Assembly: GCA_015069575.1 (NCBI GenBank)
Contig: SVIH01000005.1
Span: 1 to 64,000, forward strand
Direction: 5' to 3'
Length of the DNA stretch: 64,000 nucleotides
DNA from: Clostridiales bacterium
GTDB lineage: Bacteria; Bacillota; Clostridia; Christensenellales; QALW01
A program made the translations under genes and the position numbers. Under the pieces are notes generated by a model. That model saw only the letters and a list, made by a program, of their open reading frames with translations. It had not been told where the DNA came from and did not search any database. This document shows, piece after piece, positions 46,338 to 55,164 of the stretch (within the stretch, counting starts at the first letter, position 1; the number at the start of each line of letters is the position of its first letter).

Positions 46338-46666
46338 TATATAACCGTTGCCAGATATTTTGCCACCTGATATGCACTCTGGGGCGTTGAAATGATATTT
46401 ATACCCTTGTTTTTTGCCGCCAAAATAGTGTTTTCATCAAGAATAACGCCTTCTGCTAAAATAACACACGCGGTATCTGATAATGATGCTACCGCCACAA
46501 CATTTATATTGGACATTATTGTTATCCACGCATCATCTTGCTGTGCTTTACCCATTACCCAACTTAACAGATCACCAATGTAAACATTTTTAATCTCTCT
46601 ATCAGGCTCGGGCAAACTTACAGCAGTAAATCCCTGATGCAAGGTTAACTGTTTAACAGTCATCAT
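46337..46666 (-). CDS. DRTGG-domain protein (operon copy 1)
   Basis: 109 residues matching the DRTGG domain, a CBS-like fold often associated with regulation (I-G-D-L-L-S-W-V-M-G, S-D-T-A-C-V-I-L-A-E-G). It overlaps the upstream iron-sulfur gene by 14 bases. The second DRTGG copy (48368-48721) is in the same operon. Confidence 0.82.
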   Translation of the reverse strand: MMTVKQLTLHQGFTAVSLPEPDREIKNVYIGDLLSWVMGKAQQDDAWITIMSNINVVAVASLSDTACVILAEGVILDENTILAAKNKGINIISTPQSAYQVAKYLATVI

Positions 46667-47933
46667 TCTTACCTTTTTCAGCCTTTTGCGCCCAATTCTT
46701 TTTAATTAAGCAATCTTCGGCGCAGGCAGTTTTTTTAATTACATCCTCAGCAAAGGCTCGGCATGTAGGTGCACCACACGAACCGCAGTCAATACCGGGA
46801 AGTGATTCTTTAAACCTTTGTATATCCGCCATCATACGCATACTTTCAGCCATTGAACTGCTTAGCCTTGATATAGGGCGGTACTCAGGTAATTCATTAA
46901 ATAAATAATCTTCGGGTATATAACCCTTTTTACTATCAATAAAGTTTTGTGAAACAGGCAGATATCTGCGCAGTGTTTGCATCCTTGCTTTAGCAACAAA
47001 TGGATTTTGTATCGTTAAAACACCACCAACACAACCGCCAATACAAGCATTAAGCTCAATAAATTCTAATGGCGGAACATTGCCGTTTTCGATCTGATCA
47101 AGAACGCGGTTTACGTTATCAATACCGTCAGCAGCAAGATAATCTTCGTTAAATATGGCAGTTGCTTCACCGCCGGAAGATGCCCAGCCGATACCAAGCA
47201 TACCTGATTCAGATAAGGTTTCAATGTTATCATCCATTTTCATAGTACTTATTAACTGAAAATAGATATCCCTTATAGAAATTACAACATCAACCTGACT
47301 ATTATAACTTGCAAAACCATTTTTAACATAACTTGCTTTTGCAGGGCAAGGTGAAATAAAGCAAACGCCTATTTCTTCATCCTTTAATGATGGATTTAAC
47401 TCTTTTGCTTCCTTTTTGGCTAACTTTGCAGCAACTTCCATAGGTGGAAGCATATGTATTATGTGATCGTTCAACGAAGGAAATCTTAAGCCTATAAGCC
47501 TTACTACCGCAGGGCATGCAGAACTAATTGCAGGTTTTTTTACACCGTCTGTTTTTAAATACATTCTTGTGTAAGCTGAAACAAGTTCAGCGGCCTTTGA
47601 AACTTCAAACACCTGATCAAAGCCAATTTTTTTTAATCCGTTCAAAACATAATCAACATCATCAAGATTATCAAACTGACCATAAAGGCTTGGTGCGGGC
47701 AAAGCAATTTTCCACTTGAATTTTTCCATATCCTGCAAAGTAGAGCATACTGCTTTTTTTGCATTATGAGGACATACGCGGATACATTCGCCACAATCAA
47801 TACATCTTGCGTCTTTAATAACCGCGTGGCCATCTTTTATACGGATAGCTTCAGTGGGACAGTGCTTTAAGCACGTAGTACAGCCTTTGCACTTCTCTTT
47901 TTCAAGTTGTACAGAGTGTTCATATAATTTCAT
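46653..47933 (-). CDS. Hydrogenase-like iron-sulfur sensor (group D type)
   Basis: 426 residues. Two N-terminal [4Fe-4S] clusters (C15-C25 and C44-C54), a hydrogenase large-subunit C-terminal-like domain, and a C-terminal Fe4 [4Fe-4S] motif C-G-S-C-G-A-P-T-C (383-391) with C408. The four H-cluster cysteines are kept (C140, C196, C297, C301) but the surrounding motifs are degenerate (S-A-C-P-A-V, S-P-C-P-A-K, N-A-C-I-G-G-C). Homologues are called group D, putative sensory hydrogenases. A sensing role in this operon is inference. Confidence 0.87.
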   Translation of the reverse strand: MKLYEHSVQLEKEKCKGCTTCLKHCPTEAIRIKDGHAVIKDARCIDCGECIRVCPHNAKKAVCSTLQDMEKFKWKIALPAPSLYGQFDNLDDVDYVLNGLKKIGFDQVFEVSKAAELVSAYTRMYLKTDGVKKPAISSACPAVVRLIGLRFPSLNDHIIHMLPPMEVAAKLAKKEAKELNPSLKDEEIGVCFISPCPAKASYVKNGFASYNSQVDVVISIRDIYFQLISTMKMDDNIETLSESGMLGIGWASSGGEATAIFNEDYLAADGIDNVNRVLDQIENGNVPPLEFIELNACIGGCVGGVLTIQNPFVAKARMQTLRRYLPVSQNFIDSKKGYIPEDYLFNELPEYRPISRLSSSMAESMRMMADIQRFKESLPGIDCGSCGAPTCRAFAEDVIKKTACAEDCLIKKNWAQKAEKGKNDDC

Positions 47934-47945
47934 TTATACATTCAC

Positions 47946-48371
47946 CTACTGTAAAAATACCTTCATAACGATTTTTGTGCCAACGCCAACTTCTGATTCA
48001 ATATTCATTTCATCAGAATATCTTTTCATATTAGGTAATCCCATACCTGCGCCAAAGCCTAACGAACGGATTGCATCAGGGGCTGTTGAATAGCCTTCCT
48101 GCATAGCCTGTTCAATGTTCTTGATGCCAGGACCGTTATCTTCAAGGATAATCGTTACCTTTTCTTCATCTACCTGAACCTGTGCTTTGCCGCCGCCTGC
48201 ATGGATAACCATATTAATTTCGCCTTCATACATGGCGATAGAAACGCGGCGTATGGTTTCAGGGCTGAGCCCTAACTGACGAAGATTCTTTTTAATCTGT
48301 ACCGATGCCTGACCGGCTGATGTAAAATCGTTACCGTCAACATCGAAATTAAAAATCAAGGGTTCGCTCAT
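47946..48371 (-). CDS. RsbW/SpoIIAB-like GHKL ATPase
   Basis: 141 residues, compact HATPase_c_2 fold: Y-E-G-E-I-N-M in place of the usual N box, D-N-G-P-G-I G1 box and G-M-G-L-P-N-M G2 box. Resembles anti-sigma-factor serine kinases. No anti-sigma antagonist or sigma gene is nearby. Overlaps the DRTGG gene by 4 bases. Confidence 0.87.
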   Translation of the reverse strand: MSEPLIFNFDVDGNDFTSAGQASVQIKKNLRQLGLSPETIRRVSIAMYEGEINMVIHAGGGKAQVQVDEEKVTIILEDNGPGIKNIEQAMQEGYSTAPDAIRSLGFGAGMGLPNMKRYSDEMNIESEVGVGTKIVMKVFLQ

Positions 48372-48721
48372 TGCTTCACCTTATTGCTTGTTAAGCCGTT
48401 TGAATATAAAATTCCGCAAGCTTCGTAAAGGCGTTTATCAGTTTTTAATAAAACAATACCGCTTTCTTTTGCAAGGGCTATCATTTCTTCAGTTGGTTCC
48501 TTTGAACGAACAAATACAACGCAAACCATATCCATCATAATTGCAGTTCTGATAACCTGTGGATTTACAAGCCCTGTTAAAAGCACAGCCTGATCCTTTA
48601 CATATGCAAGCACATCACTCATCAAATCACAACCGCAAGCCGAATATACATGCCGACCTAAAGAATCTTCAGAACATAAAACCTCGGCACCAATTAGCTC
48701 TTTTATTGTACTGATTTTCAT
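48368..48721 (-). CDS. DRTGG-domain protein (operon copy 2)
   Basis: 117 residues with the DRTGG/CBS-like fold (M-S-D-V-L-A-Y, A-I-M-M-D-M-V-C-V-V-F). Similar architecture to the protein at 46337-46666 but only weakly similar in sequence. Second gene of the hnd operon. Confidence 0.82.
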   Translation of the reverse strand: MKISTIKELIGAEVLCSEDSLGRHVYSACGCDLMSDVLAYVKDQAVLLTGLVNPQVIRTAIMMDMVCVVFVRSKEPTEEMIALAKESGIVLLKTDKRLYEACGILYSNGLTSNKVKQ

Positions 48722-48738
48722 ATTTTAAATTCCTTAAA

Positions 48739-49215
48739 TTAATATTTTGCCAGGATATCCTTAACCTGTTCAGGAAGAAGTTTACCATAAACATCTTCAT
48801 TAATTGTCATAACCGGTGCAAGACCGCAACAGCCAAGGCAGCGTGTATCCTGAATAGAGAATTTACCATCAGGTGTTGTCTGACCTGCTTCAATACCGAG
48901 ATTCTTTTTAACCTCATCTAAAATTGCTGCAGCACCTTTTACATAGCATGCAGTTCCCTGGCATACAGCCACAACATAATCACCTTTTGGTTCAAGTGTG
49001 AACTGTGCATAGAAAGTTGCAATTCCGTAAAGTTCAGCAACAGGTACGCCTGTTTTTTGTGAAATAAATTCCTGTACTTCAAGAGAAACGCATCCTAAAA
49101 GCTTTTGTGCCTGCTGCATAATGGGCATCATTTTACCCTGATCGTCTTTTACTTCTTCAATAAACTTTGCAAGTTCATCAAAGGCAGCCTGCTTTTGTTC
49201 CTTTGTTAAAGCCAT
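48739..49215 (-). CDS. hndA: NuoE-like subunit HndA
   Basis: 158 residues, thioredoxin-like [2Fe-2S] NuoE family. Cluster ligands are in C-Q-G-T-A-C and C-L-G-C-C-G. First gene of the operon and the electron-accepting small subunit with HndC. Confidence 0.94.
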   Translation of the reverse strand: MALTKEQKQAAFDELAKFIEEVKDDQGKMMPIMQQAQKLLGCVSLEVQEFISQKTGVPVAELYGIATFYAQFTLEPKGDYVVAVCQGTACYVKGAAAILDEVKKNLGIEAGQTTPDGKFSIQDTRCLGCCGLAPVMTINEDVYGKLLPEQVKDILAKY

Positions 49216-49286
49216 TTTTTAAGTCCTCCTAATTAAGATTTAATATAACTTTACGCTTAAAAGTAAGCATATTAGCGTTCGGTAGT

Positions 49287-49292
49287 ATTATA
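49287..49292 (-). promoter_or_regulatory. Probable -10 box of the hnd operon
   Basis: Minus-strand TATAAT. The best -35 candidate 17 bases upstream, GTGCAA, is weak; activation by a regulator is possible. Confidence 0.45.
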
Positions 49293-49473
49293 ACACATTA
49301 TTATTGTAATTGCACGAACTTTTTTATAAAAAACACTAAATTTCCTTAAATTTCTTTTTCTTGTTTTGTATTGTGTTTGTTTTAGTTGGTTGTTGTGTGT
49401 TTTTATTAAAAAATGTGGGATTTGGGTTCTTTTTCTAAAGATGTTATTCTGACTGCTATTTATGTAGAAATTA

Positions 49474-49502
49474 TTGACATAGTAACGGTTTTTTGATATA
49501 CT
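49474..49502 (+). promoter_or_regulatory. Sigma-A promoter of the exported-protein pair
   Basis: TTGACA (49474-49479), 17 bases, TATACT (49497-49502). Confidence 0.75.
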
Positions 49503-49547
49503 TTAATCAGATGCAGTTGCATCGATTATAAAATGGAGGTATTTGTT

Positions 49548-50069
49548 ATGAAAAAATTGTTTTCCGCAAAAATATTTTTGCCAACGCTTCTTGTAGCAAT
49601 ATTATCGGTCATTCTTAATGTTATCCTTATAAGCGCATGCATCTTAATACCAAAATTATTGTATCAGCCTTCACCCTTTGATACCAAAGATTTTAACAAG
49701 GCTTTTGCCGAGAAAATAATTATTCCTGAAAGTTTTTATTCAGTTAAGGATGAAACATTTACATATCAACGTGGCTTTTTCAGTGCTGAATATCGTATAC
49801 TTATCGGTATAGATAACAATCCTGATACGAGTGGATATAACACACTTAGTGACGGAAATTACATAGATGCAACAAGACCTTATGTATCCGATACACGAGC
49901 AATTCTTTTTTTGAAAGTGCCGTTATATCAGTACGAGATTCATTATCTGCAAGGCAATTTTCAAGCAAGTATTTACATACTTTCCGCCACTTCACCCAAT
50001 CTTAACGGACACAAGCACTTTTTAAAGGAACTGGCAAAAAACATTAACAATATGGTTCAGGAAAATTGA
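49548..50069 (+). CDS. Putative exported/anchored protein, unknown (paralogue 1)
   Basis: 173 residues: one N-terminal hydrophobic helix (about 10-35, signal or anchor) followed by a soluble extracellular part. ATG at 49548 follows TGGAGG; the upstream ATG at 49533 is part of that site. I do not recognise the family. Pattern matches with the next gene include Y-R-I-L-I/Y-E-I-S-I, L-S-D-G, S-D ... L-F, and I-Y-I-L/I-I-V-F. Confidence 0.65.
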   Translation: MKKLFSAKIFLPTLLVAILSVILNVILISACILIPKLLYQPSPFDTKDFNKAFAEKIIIPESFYSVKDETFTYQRGFFSAEYRILIGIDNNPDTSGYNTLSDGNYIDATRPYVSDTRAILFLKVPLYQYEIHYLQGNFQASIYILSATSPNLNGHKHFLKELAKNINNMVQEN

Positions 50070-50142
50070 TATACCATAAGCAAGAAATTTTGCATAAATG
50101 CCTACACACATAAACTTAACGCTGAAACTTTTGGTGGTATAT

Positions 50143-50607
50143 ATGAAGAATAAATTATTAATAAAAATTATTTCAATTTCTTTGATTTTTCTCTTAATAC
50201 ATTGCGTAAACTGGTATTTATTTTGCCTAAAAAATATTCCTATAAAATTTGATGTTATAGATGCATCATTTTCAAACAAAATTGCTTGTAATATAAGCGG
50301 TGAAAAAGAGTCTGATTTTAAGTTTAACATTTATAAAGGCAAATACGAAATATCTATATCTCCATGTCAAAACTACGCAGGTGATTTATGGCAAAAACTA
50401 TCTGATGGTTCAGCTATTCGCATTTTTGATTGGCATTATTCTGATTATAATGGCCAACTCTTTCCGCCCAAATACATTTGTGGGATGCTATATGAAAATT
50501 ACACCCATACTATTTCAATAATTGTCTTTTGTAACTTTCCAAACCAAAACATTCAGCCGGCACTTTTCAACGAAATAGTAGATTCTATAAATTCTTCTGC
50601 TTTATAA
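50143..50607 (+). CDS. Putative exported/anchored protein, unknown (paralogue 2)
   Basis: 154 residues: N-terminal hydrophobic helix (about 4-28) then a soluble domain. ATG at 50143 follows TTGGTGG; an ATG at 50098 has no good ribosome site. Shares the order of short motifs with the preceding protein and probably arose by tandem duplication. Same transcript, ended by the terminator at 50606. Confidence 0.62.
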   Translation: MKNKLLIKIISISLIFLLIHCVNWYLFCLKNIPIKFDVIDASFSNKIACNISGEKESDFKFNIYKGKYEISISPCQNYAGDLWQKLSDGSAIRIFDWHYSDYNGQLFPPKYICGMLYENYTHTISIIVFCNFPNQNIQPALFNEIVDSINSSAL

Positions 50608-50640
50608 AAAATGGCTTCGCAAAAAGCGAAGCCATTTTTT
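50606..50640. terminator. Bidirectional terminator between the exported pair and tatD
   Basis: 15-base arms AAAAAATGGCTTCGC / GCGAAGCCATTTTTT, 5-base loop; T-runs on both strands. Overlaps the stop codons of both flanking genes. Confidence 0.93.
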
Positions 50641-51410
50641 TATTTCAGCTTTTTAAAAAGCCGTTTTGCATTTTCAGTTGTGATAAAGGCAACTTCATCG
50701 GGGGTCATATTCCAAAGCATCGCAATATGTTCGATAATATAAATTATGTTTGATGAATCGTTGCGTTTAGAACGGTTTGGCACAGGCGCTAAATAGGGGC
50801 TGTCGGTTTCCAAAACAATTCTATCCTTTGGGATATACTTTAAATTTTCTTGCGCGCGGACAGAATTTTTAAAAGTACAAACACCGCCAAAAGAAAAATA
50901 TAACCCTTGGTCCAAGCACACTTTCGCACTTTCGTTACTTTCAGAAAAGCAGTGCATTAAACCGTTAGTAACCTGTTCGCTTTTTATAATCTCAAGCATA
51001 TCCCCTATTGCTTCGCGGGAATGTATTACAATAGGAAGATTATATTCTTTTGCAAAGTGAATTTGCTTAATAAAGGTGTTTTTTTGCACGCTTTTTTCGG
51101 GGTTTTCCGCCCAATAATAATCAAGCCCCGCTTCGCCTACTGCAACACATTTATCGTGCTGCCATAAATCTTTTAAAATCTTTTTTTCACCATCAGAAAA
51201 CTTATCCGCATTACAAGGATGCACTCCTGCGCAAAAATACATATGTGCGTATTTTTCTGCAATTTTCTTGGTTATCAAACTCTCTTGCGCACTACAACCT
51301 GCCGATATAGCATAAAGCACATTTTTAAAAGGAAGGGATGAAATTACTTCATCCCTGTCTTCATTAAAACGGTCATCTTCGTAGTGACAATGCACATCAA
51401 TAAACTGCAT
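50640..51410 (-). CDS. tatD: TatD-family hydrolase
   Basis: 256 residues. D-V-H-C-H-Y, catalytic Glu in G-E-A-G-L-D-Y and E-T-D-S-P-Y-L-A-P make the metal site of TatD DNases (3'-5' exonuclease, possible D-aminoacyl or RNA role). Last gene of the metK operon; overlaps metG by one base. Confidence 0.95.
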   Translation of the reverse strand: MQFIDVHCHYEDDRFNEDRDEVISSLPFKNVLYAISAGCSAQESLITKKIAEKYAHMYFCAGVHPCNADKFSDGEKKILKDLWQHDKCVAVGEAGLDYYWAENPEKSVQKNTFIKQIHFAKEYNLPIVIHSREAIGDMLEIIKSEQVTNGLMHCFSESNESAKVCLDQGLYFSFGGVCTFKNSVRAQENLKYIPKDRIVLETDSPYLAPVPNRSKRNDSSNIIYIIEHIAMLWNMTPDEVAFITTENAKRLFKKLK

Positions 51411-53362
51411 TATCTTATTTCACATCCTGCATTAAATTCTTTTTCAGGCTTAACTAATGCAAGCTCACCTTTTTCGTTTTCAGCGCAAAGAATCATACCT
51501 TCGGACATAACACCGCGAAGTTTTGCAGGTTTAAGATTTGCAACTAATGTTACGGTTTTACCAACCATTTCTTCAGGGGAATAATATTTTGCAATACCTG
51601 AAACAACAGTTCTTTCCTTTTTGCCATCAAACAATGTCATAACTAAAAGTTTATCGGAATTTTCTAATTTTTTTGCAGTTAAAACTGTTGCGCAAACGAG
51701 TTTAACGGAAGCAAACTGATCAATAGTAATAAGTCCTTCTTCCTTTTTAGCCTGTTCTTCCTGTTCTTTTTTAATTTTTTCAGCTTCTTCTTTGGCCTTT
51801 TTTTCTTCTTCCTGAGCCTTAAATTCTGCTTCAATATCAATTCTTGGGAAAAGAACTTCAGGCTTTGTTATCTTGCTACCTGCTTTAATCTGACCAAATT
51901 TTTGAACTGAATCAAAAGTTGTAAGGCTTTCATCAACGCCTAACGCCTTTTGAATTTTTGCAGGGGATTTAGTCATCACAGGTGCAATTAAAACGCTGAT
52001 AATACGCACACATTCTGCTAAATTATACATTACTGTGCCAAGACGCTCTTTTTTACTTTCGTCTTTTGCTAAAGCCCAGGGCATCGTTTCATCAATATAT
52101 TTATTGCAGCGTGATACAAGCTTCCAGATTTCAACCAAAGCGCCTGAAAGCTGTAATTCATCCATCTTTTTAGAAAACTCGTTATAGGTGTTTTCTGCTA
52201 AAGCGATTAATTCGTTATCAGGGTCTTCATTAATCTTTGCTTCAGGCAACACACCGCCAAAATACTTTTCGATCATTGCGCAGGTTCTTGAAACAAGGTT
52301 ACCTAAATCGTTTGCTAAATCAGAATTTATTCTGCCAAAAAGCGCTTCGTTTGTAAAGTTACCGTCAGAACCAAAGGGCATCTCTCTCATCAGAAAATAG
52401 CGGATAGAATCAACGCCGTACTTATCGCAAAGTATAACAGGATCAACAACATTACCCCTTGATTTGCTCATTTTTTCACCGCCAAAAACAAGCCAGCCGT
52501 GTCCAAACACCTGTTTAGGAAGCGGTAAATCTAAAGCCATTAGCATTGCAGGCCAGATAATTGTATGGAAACGGATAATTTCCTTGCCTACAAGATGCAC
52601 ATCACATGGCCAATACTTATCCATCAGCTCGTGATTATCGGTAGTATAGCCTAATTTTGTAATGTAGTTTGAAAGTGCGTCAATCCAAACATAAACAACA
52701 TGTTTTTCATCAAAAGTAACGGGAATACCCCATTTAATGCTTGTTCTTGAAACACAAAGATCTTCTAATCCCGGCTTTAAGAAATTGTTAATCATTTCTT
52801 TTGCGCGGCTTGGTGGCTGAATAAAATCAGGGTGGCTTTCAATGTATTCAATTAACCTGTCCTGATACTTTGAAAGTTTAAAGAAATAACTTTCTTCCCT
52901 TGTTTTTTCTACCTCTCTGCCACAATCGGGGCATTTGCCGTCTTTAAGCTGAGTTTCGGTAAAGAAACTTTCGCAAGGTGTGCAGTACCAGCCTTCATAT
53001 TCTGATTTATAAATATCGCCCTGGTCGTAGAGTTTTTTAAATATTTTTTGTACTGCTTCAACATGGTAATCGTCAGTTGTGCGGATAAAACCATCGTACT
53101 GAACATCCATAAGTTCCCAAAGTTTTTTTACCCCTGCAACAATATGATCAACATACTCCTGTGGTGTTTTTCCTGCTTCTTTAGCTTTACGTTCAATTTT
53201 CTGTCCGTGTTCATCGGTGCCTGTTAAAAAATATACATCATAACCCTGCATGCGTTTAAAACGGGCAATAGTATCAGCGGCAACTGAACAATAGCTGTGG
53301 CCGATATGAAGATTATCGCTTGGATAATATATGGGTGTTGAAATATAATAAGGTTTTTTCAT
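51410..53362 (-). CDS. metG: Methionyl-tRNA synthetase
   Basis: 650 residues. HIGH motif in L-H-I-G-H-S-Y, KMSKS in G-G-E-K-M-S-K-S-R-G, zinc knuckle C-T-P-C ... C-P-D-C, charged linker (about 520-540) and a C-terminal tRNA-binding EMAP-like domain. Charges tRNA-Met and is followed by tatD and preceded by tsaD. Confidence 0.97.
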   Translation of the reverse strand: MKKPYYISTPIYYPSDNLHIGHSYCSVAADTIARFKRMQGYDVYFLTGTDEHGQKIERKAKEAGKTPQEYVDHIVAGVKKLWELMDVQYDGFIRTTDDYHVEAVQKIFKKLYDQGDIYKSEYEGWYCTPCESFFTETQLKDGKCPDCGREVEKTREESYFFKLSKYQDRLIEYIESHPDFIQPPSRAKEMINNFLKPGLEDLCVSRTSIKWGIPVTFDEKHVVYVWIDALSNYITKLGYTTDNHELMDKYWPCDVHLVGKEIIRFHTIIWPAMLMALDLPLPKQVFGHGWLVFGGEKMSKSRGNVVDPVILCDKYGVDSIRYFLMREMPFGSDGNFTNEALFGRINSDLANDLGNLVSRTCAMIEKYFGGVLPEAKINEDPDNELIALAENTYNEFSKKMDELQLSGALVEIWKLVSRCNKYIDETMPWALAKDESKKERLGTVMYNLAECVRIISVLIAPVMTKSPAKIQKALGVDESLTTFDSVQKFGQIKAGSKITKPEVLFPRIDIEAEFKAQEEEKKAKEEAEKIKKEQEEQAKKEEGLITIDQFASVKLVCATVLTAKKLENSDKLLVMTLFDGKKERTVVSGIAKYYSPEEMVGKTVTLVANLKPAKLRGVMSEGMILCAENEKGELALVKPEKEFNAGCEIR

Positions 53363-53372
53363 ATTTTTTATC

Positions 53373-54446
53373 TCACTTTCTGTAAAATTCGTCTAATCCG
53401 CCTGTTGCAAAGGCGTTTAAATCTATATCTGATATTTTGCCCTGCATTAATGTATAAAACGCTGCAGAACCTATCATTGCGCCATTATCTGTGCAAAGCA
53501 CAGGGCTTGGATAGTAAAGCAAAATATTGTTTTCGTTGCACATTCGTTTAATATCTTCGCGCAAGCGGGAATTTGAAGCAACTCCCCCTGCAAGCACTAT
53601 TTTATCGTATCCTGTATCTTTTGCTGCTTTTATCGCCTTTTGGATAAGCATTCTTACAACGCTTTTTTGGAAACTTGCAGCAATATCGCTTTCAGGTATT
53701 TCCTGCCCTTTTTGTTCCATATTGTGAACAAGGTTTACAACTGCTGTTTTTACGCCTGAAAAAGAGAAATCATAAGTATCTTCCTTTTCTAAATGCGTGG
53801 TGAAATTATATGCTTCATCGTTGCCTTCCTTTGCCAAAGCATCGATTTTTATTCCGCCTGGATAACCTAATCCTAGCACGCGTGCAACCTTATCAAAGGC
53901 TTCACCAACCGCATCATCCCTTGTTGCGCCAAGAAGTGAAAAATCACAGTAATCACTGACTTTTAATATGTGTGAATGACCGCCCGAAACTGCCAACGCA
54001 ATAAAAGGCGGTTCAAGTTCAGGATACTCTAAAAAGTTTGCGCATATATGCCCCTGAATATGATGAACACCGATTAAAACCTTCTTTTTACTAAAGGCAA
54101 GTGCTTTTGCATAATTAACGCCTGTTAACAACGCGCCTATAAGACCGGGGCCCTGTGTTACCGCAATAGCATCAATATCATCAAGAGATACATTTGCTTG
54201 CTTTAACGCTTCTTCCGTAACACTTGTTAATTGAAGCGTGTGATTACGGGATGCAATTTCAGGCACAACCCCGCCATAGAGCGTATGAATGGGAATCTGT
54301 GTGGAAATTACATTTGACAAAATCTTTCTGCCATCTTTAACAACCGCAACGCTTGTTTCATCGCAAGACGATTCTATTGCAAGTATCAGCGCACTTTTTT
54401 TATCTATTAAGTTTTTTGCTTTTTCTTTTGCAATATCAAAATACAT
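53373..54446 (-). CDS. tsaD: tRNA N6-threonylcarbamoyladenosine transferase TsaD
   Basis: 357 residues, slightly longer than usual at the N-terminus (about 15 residues of Lys/Asp-rich sequence before the I-E-S-S-C-D-E-T start of the fold). Metal ligands are in H-H-I-Q-G-H. It completes t6A in ANN-decoding tRNAs together with TsaB/TsaE, which are not in the window. Confidence 0.95.
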   Translation of the reverse strand: MYFDIAKEKAKNLIDKKSALILAIESSCDETSVAVVKDGRKILSNVISTQIPIHTLYGGVVPEIASRNHTLQLTSVTEEALKQANVSLDDIDAIAVTQGPGLIGALLTGVNYAKALAFSKKKVLIGVHHIQGHICANFLEYPELEPPFIALAVSGGHSHILKVSDYCDFSLLGATRDDAVGEAFDKVARVLGLGYPGGIKIDALAKEGNDEAYNFTTHLEKEDTYDFSFSGVKTAVVNLVHNMEQKGQEIPESDIAASFQKSVVRMLIQKAIKAAKDTGYDKIVLAGGVASNSRLREDIKRMCNENNILLYYPSPVLCTDNGAMIGSAAFYTLMQGKISDIDLNAFATGGLDEFYRK

Positions 54447-54447
54447 A

Positions 54448-55164
54448 TTATTGGTATAAATAATCCTCGTTAGGATCTTCCTTATTACTTTTTGAAAGTT
54501 TAGTTAATATATATCCTATAAAAAGGGGCGCAAGCATTATAAAATCAAAAAACCTTACAAAACCTGAAGCAAAATCACTCATAAACCTCTGCCCCAACAA
54601 AATATCTGATGTGCTTCCATTTTCAAAATTAAATACAATGTTAAAGCCCCAAGAGCTTGGAACAATTTTTACAAGCACGTTTATAATAATCGCAAACACT
54701 ATTGCGCTTACTATTAAATAAAAGCCTATACCTAAAAAAGCCTGTCTTTTTTGTTTTTTAACGGTTAGAATCACTAAAACAGATGCAAGCGCGACCAACA
54801 AACTTGCTGTAATCGTTTCAATTTTAATGATATTGCTTGCTTTATTTAACTGTTCCCTTTCAGAGAACGTGAGAATATCTTTTTCAAAATTCTCTAGGCT
54901 TCCTATAAGGGTTACCGTTTCACTTTTATCAGGGCTGACCTTACCTTCTAACAAGCCAATATAGTGGTGATATAAATTATTATAATCATCATTACTTGCA
55001 AGATTTAAAGTTTGTGTATGATTGTTTTTTTCATTTTGCCTAAGCCAGAAATCGCCACTTGTAATTGTTGCCGTGCCAGATAGCACCAGCATTAAAAGTG
55101 CTAGCGTAATGCCTAAGAAACAGCCTGCAATTCTTTGGCGTGAAGTTATCTTTTCTTTTTTCAT
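54448..55164 (-). CDS. Membrane protein of the TIGR01906/DUF1461 type
   Basis: 238 residues with about four hydrophobic helices (roughly 13-32, 115-132, 145-165 and 210-228). A region like F-S-E-R-E and a long external loop after the first helix resemble the TIGR01906/DUF1461 family. Function is unknown. One base overlaps the prfB start side and one base separates it from tsaD. Confidence 0.6.
   Translation of the reverse strand: MKKEKITSRQRIAGCFLGITLALLMLVLSGTATITSGDFWLRQNEKNNHTQTLNLASNDDYNNLYHHYIGLLEGKVSPDKSETVTLIGSLENFEKDILTFSEREQLNKASNIIKIETITASLLVALASVLVILTVKKQKRQAFLGIGFYLIVSAIVFAIIINVLVKIVPSSWGFNIVFNFENGSTSDILLGQRFMSDFASGFVRFFDFIMLAPLFIGYILTKLSKSNKEDPNEDYLYQ

Larger units (their letters stand above)
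49216..49547. other. 332-base divergent intergenic region
   Basis: Holds the promoters of the hnd operon (minus) and of the exported-protein pair (plus). Bases 49320-49440 are T-rich on the plus strand with no ORF or clear structure. Confidence 0.6.
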
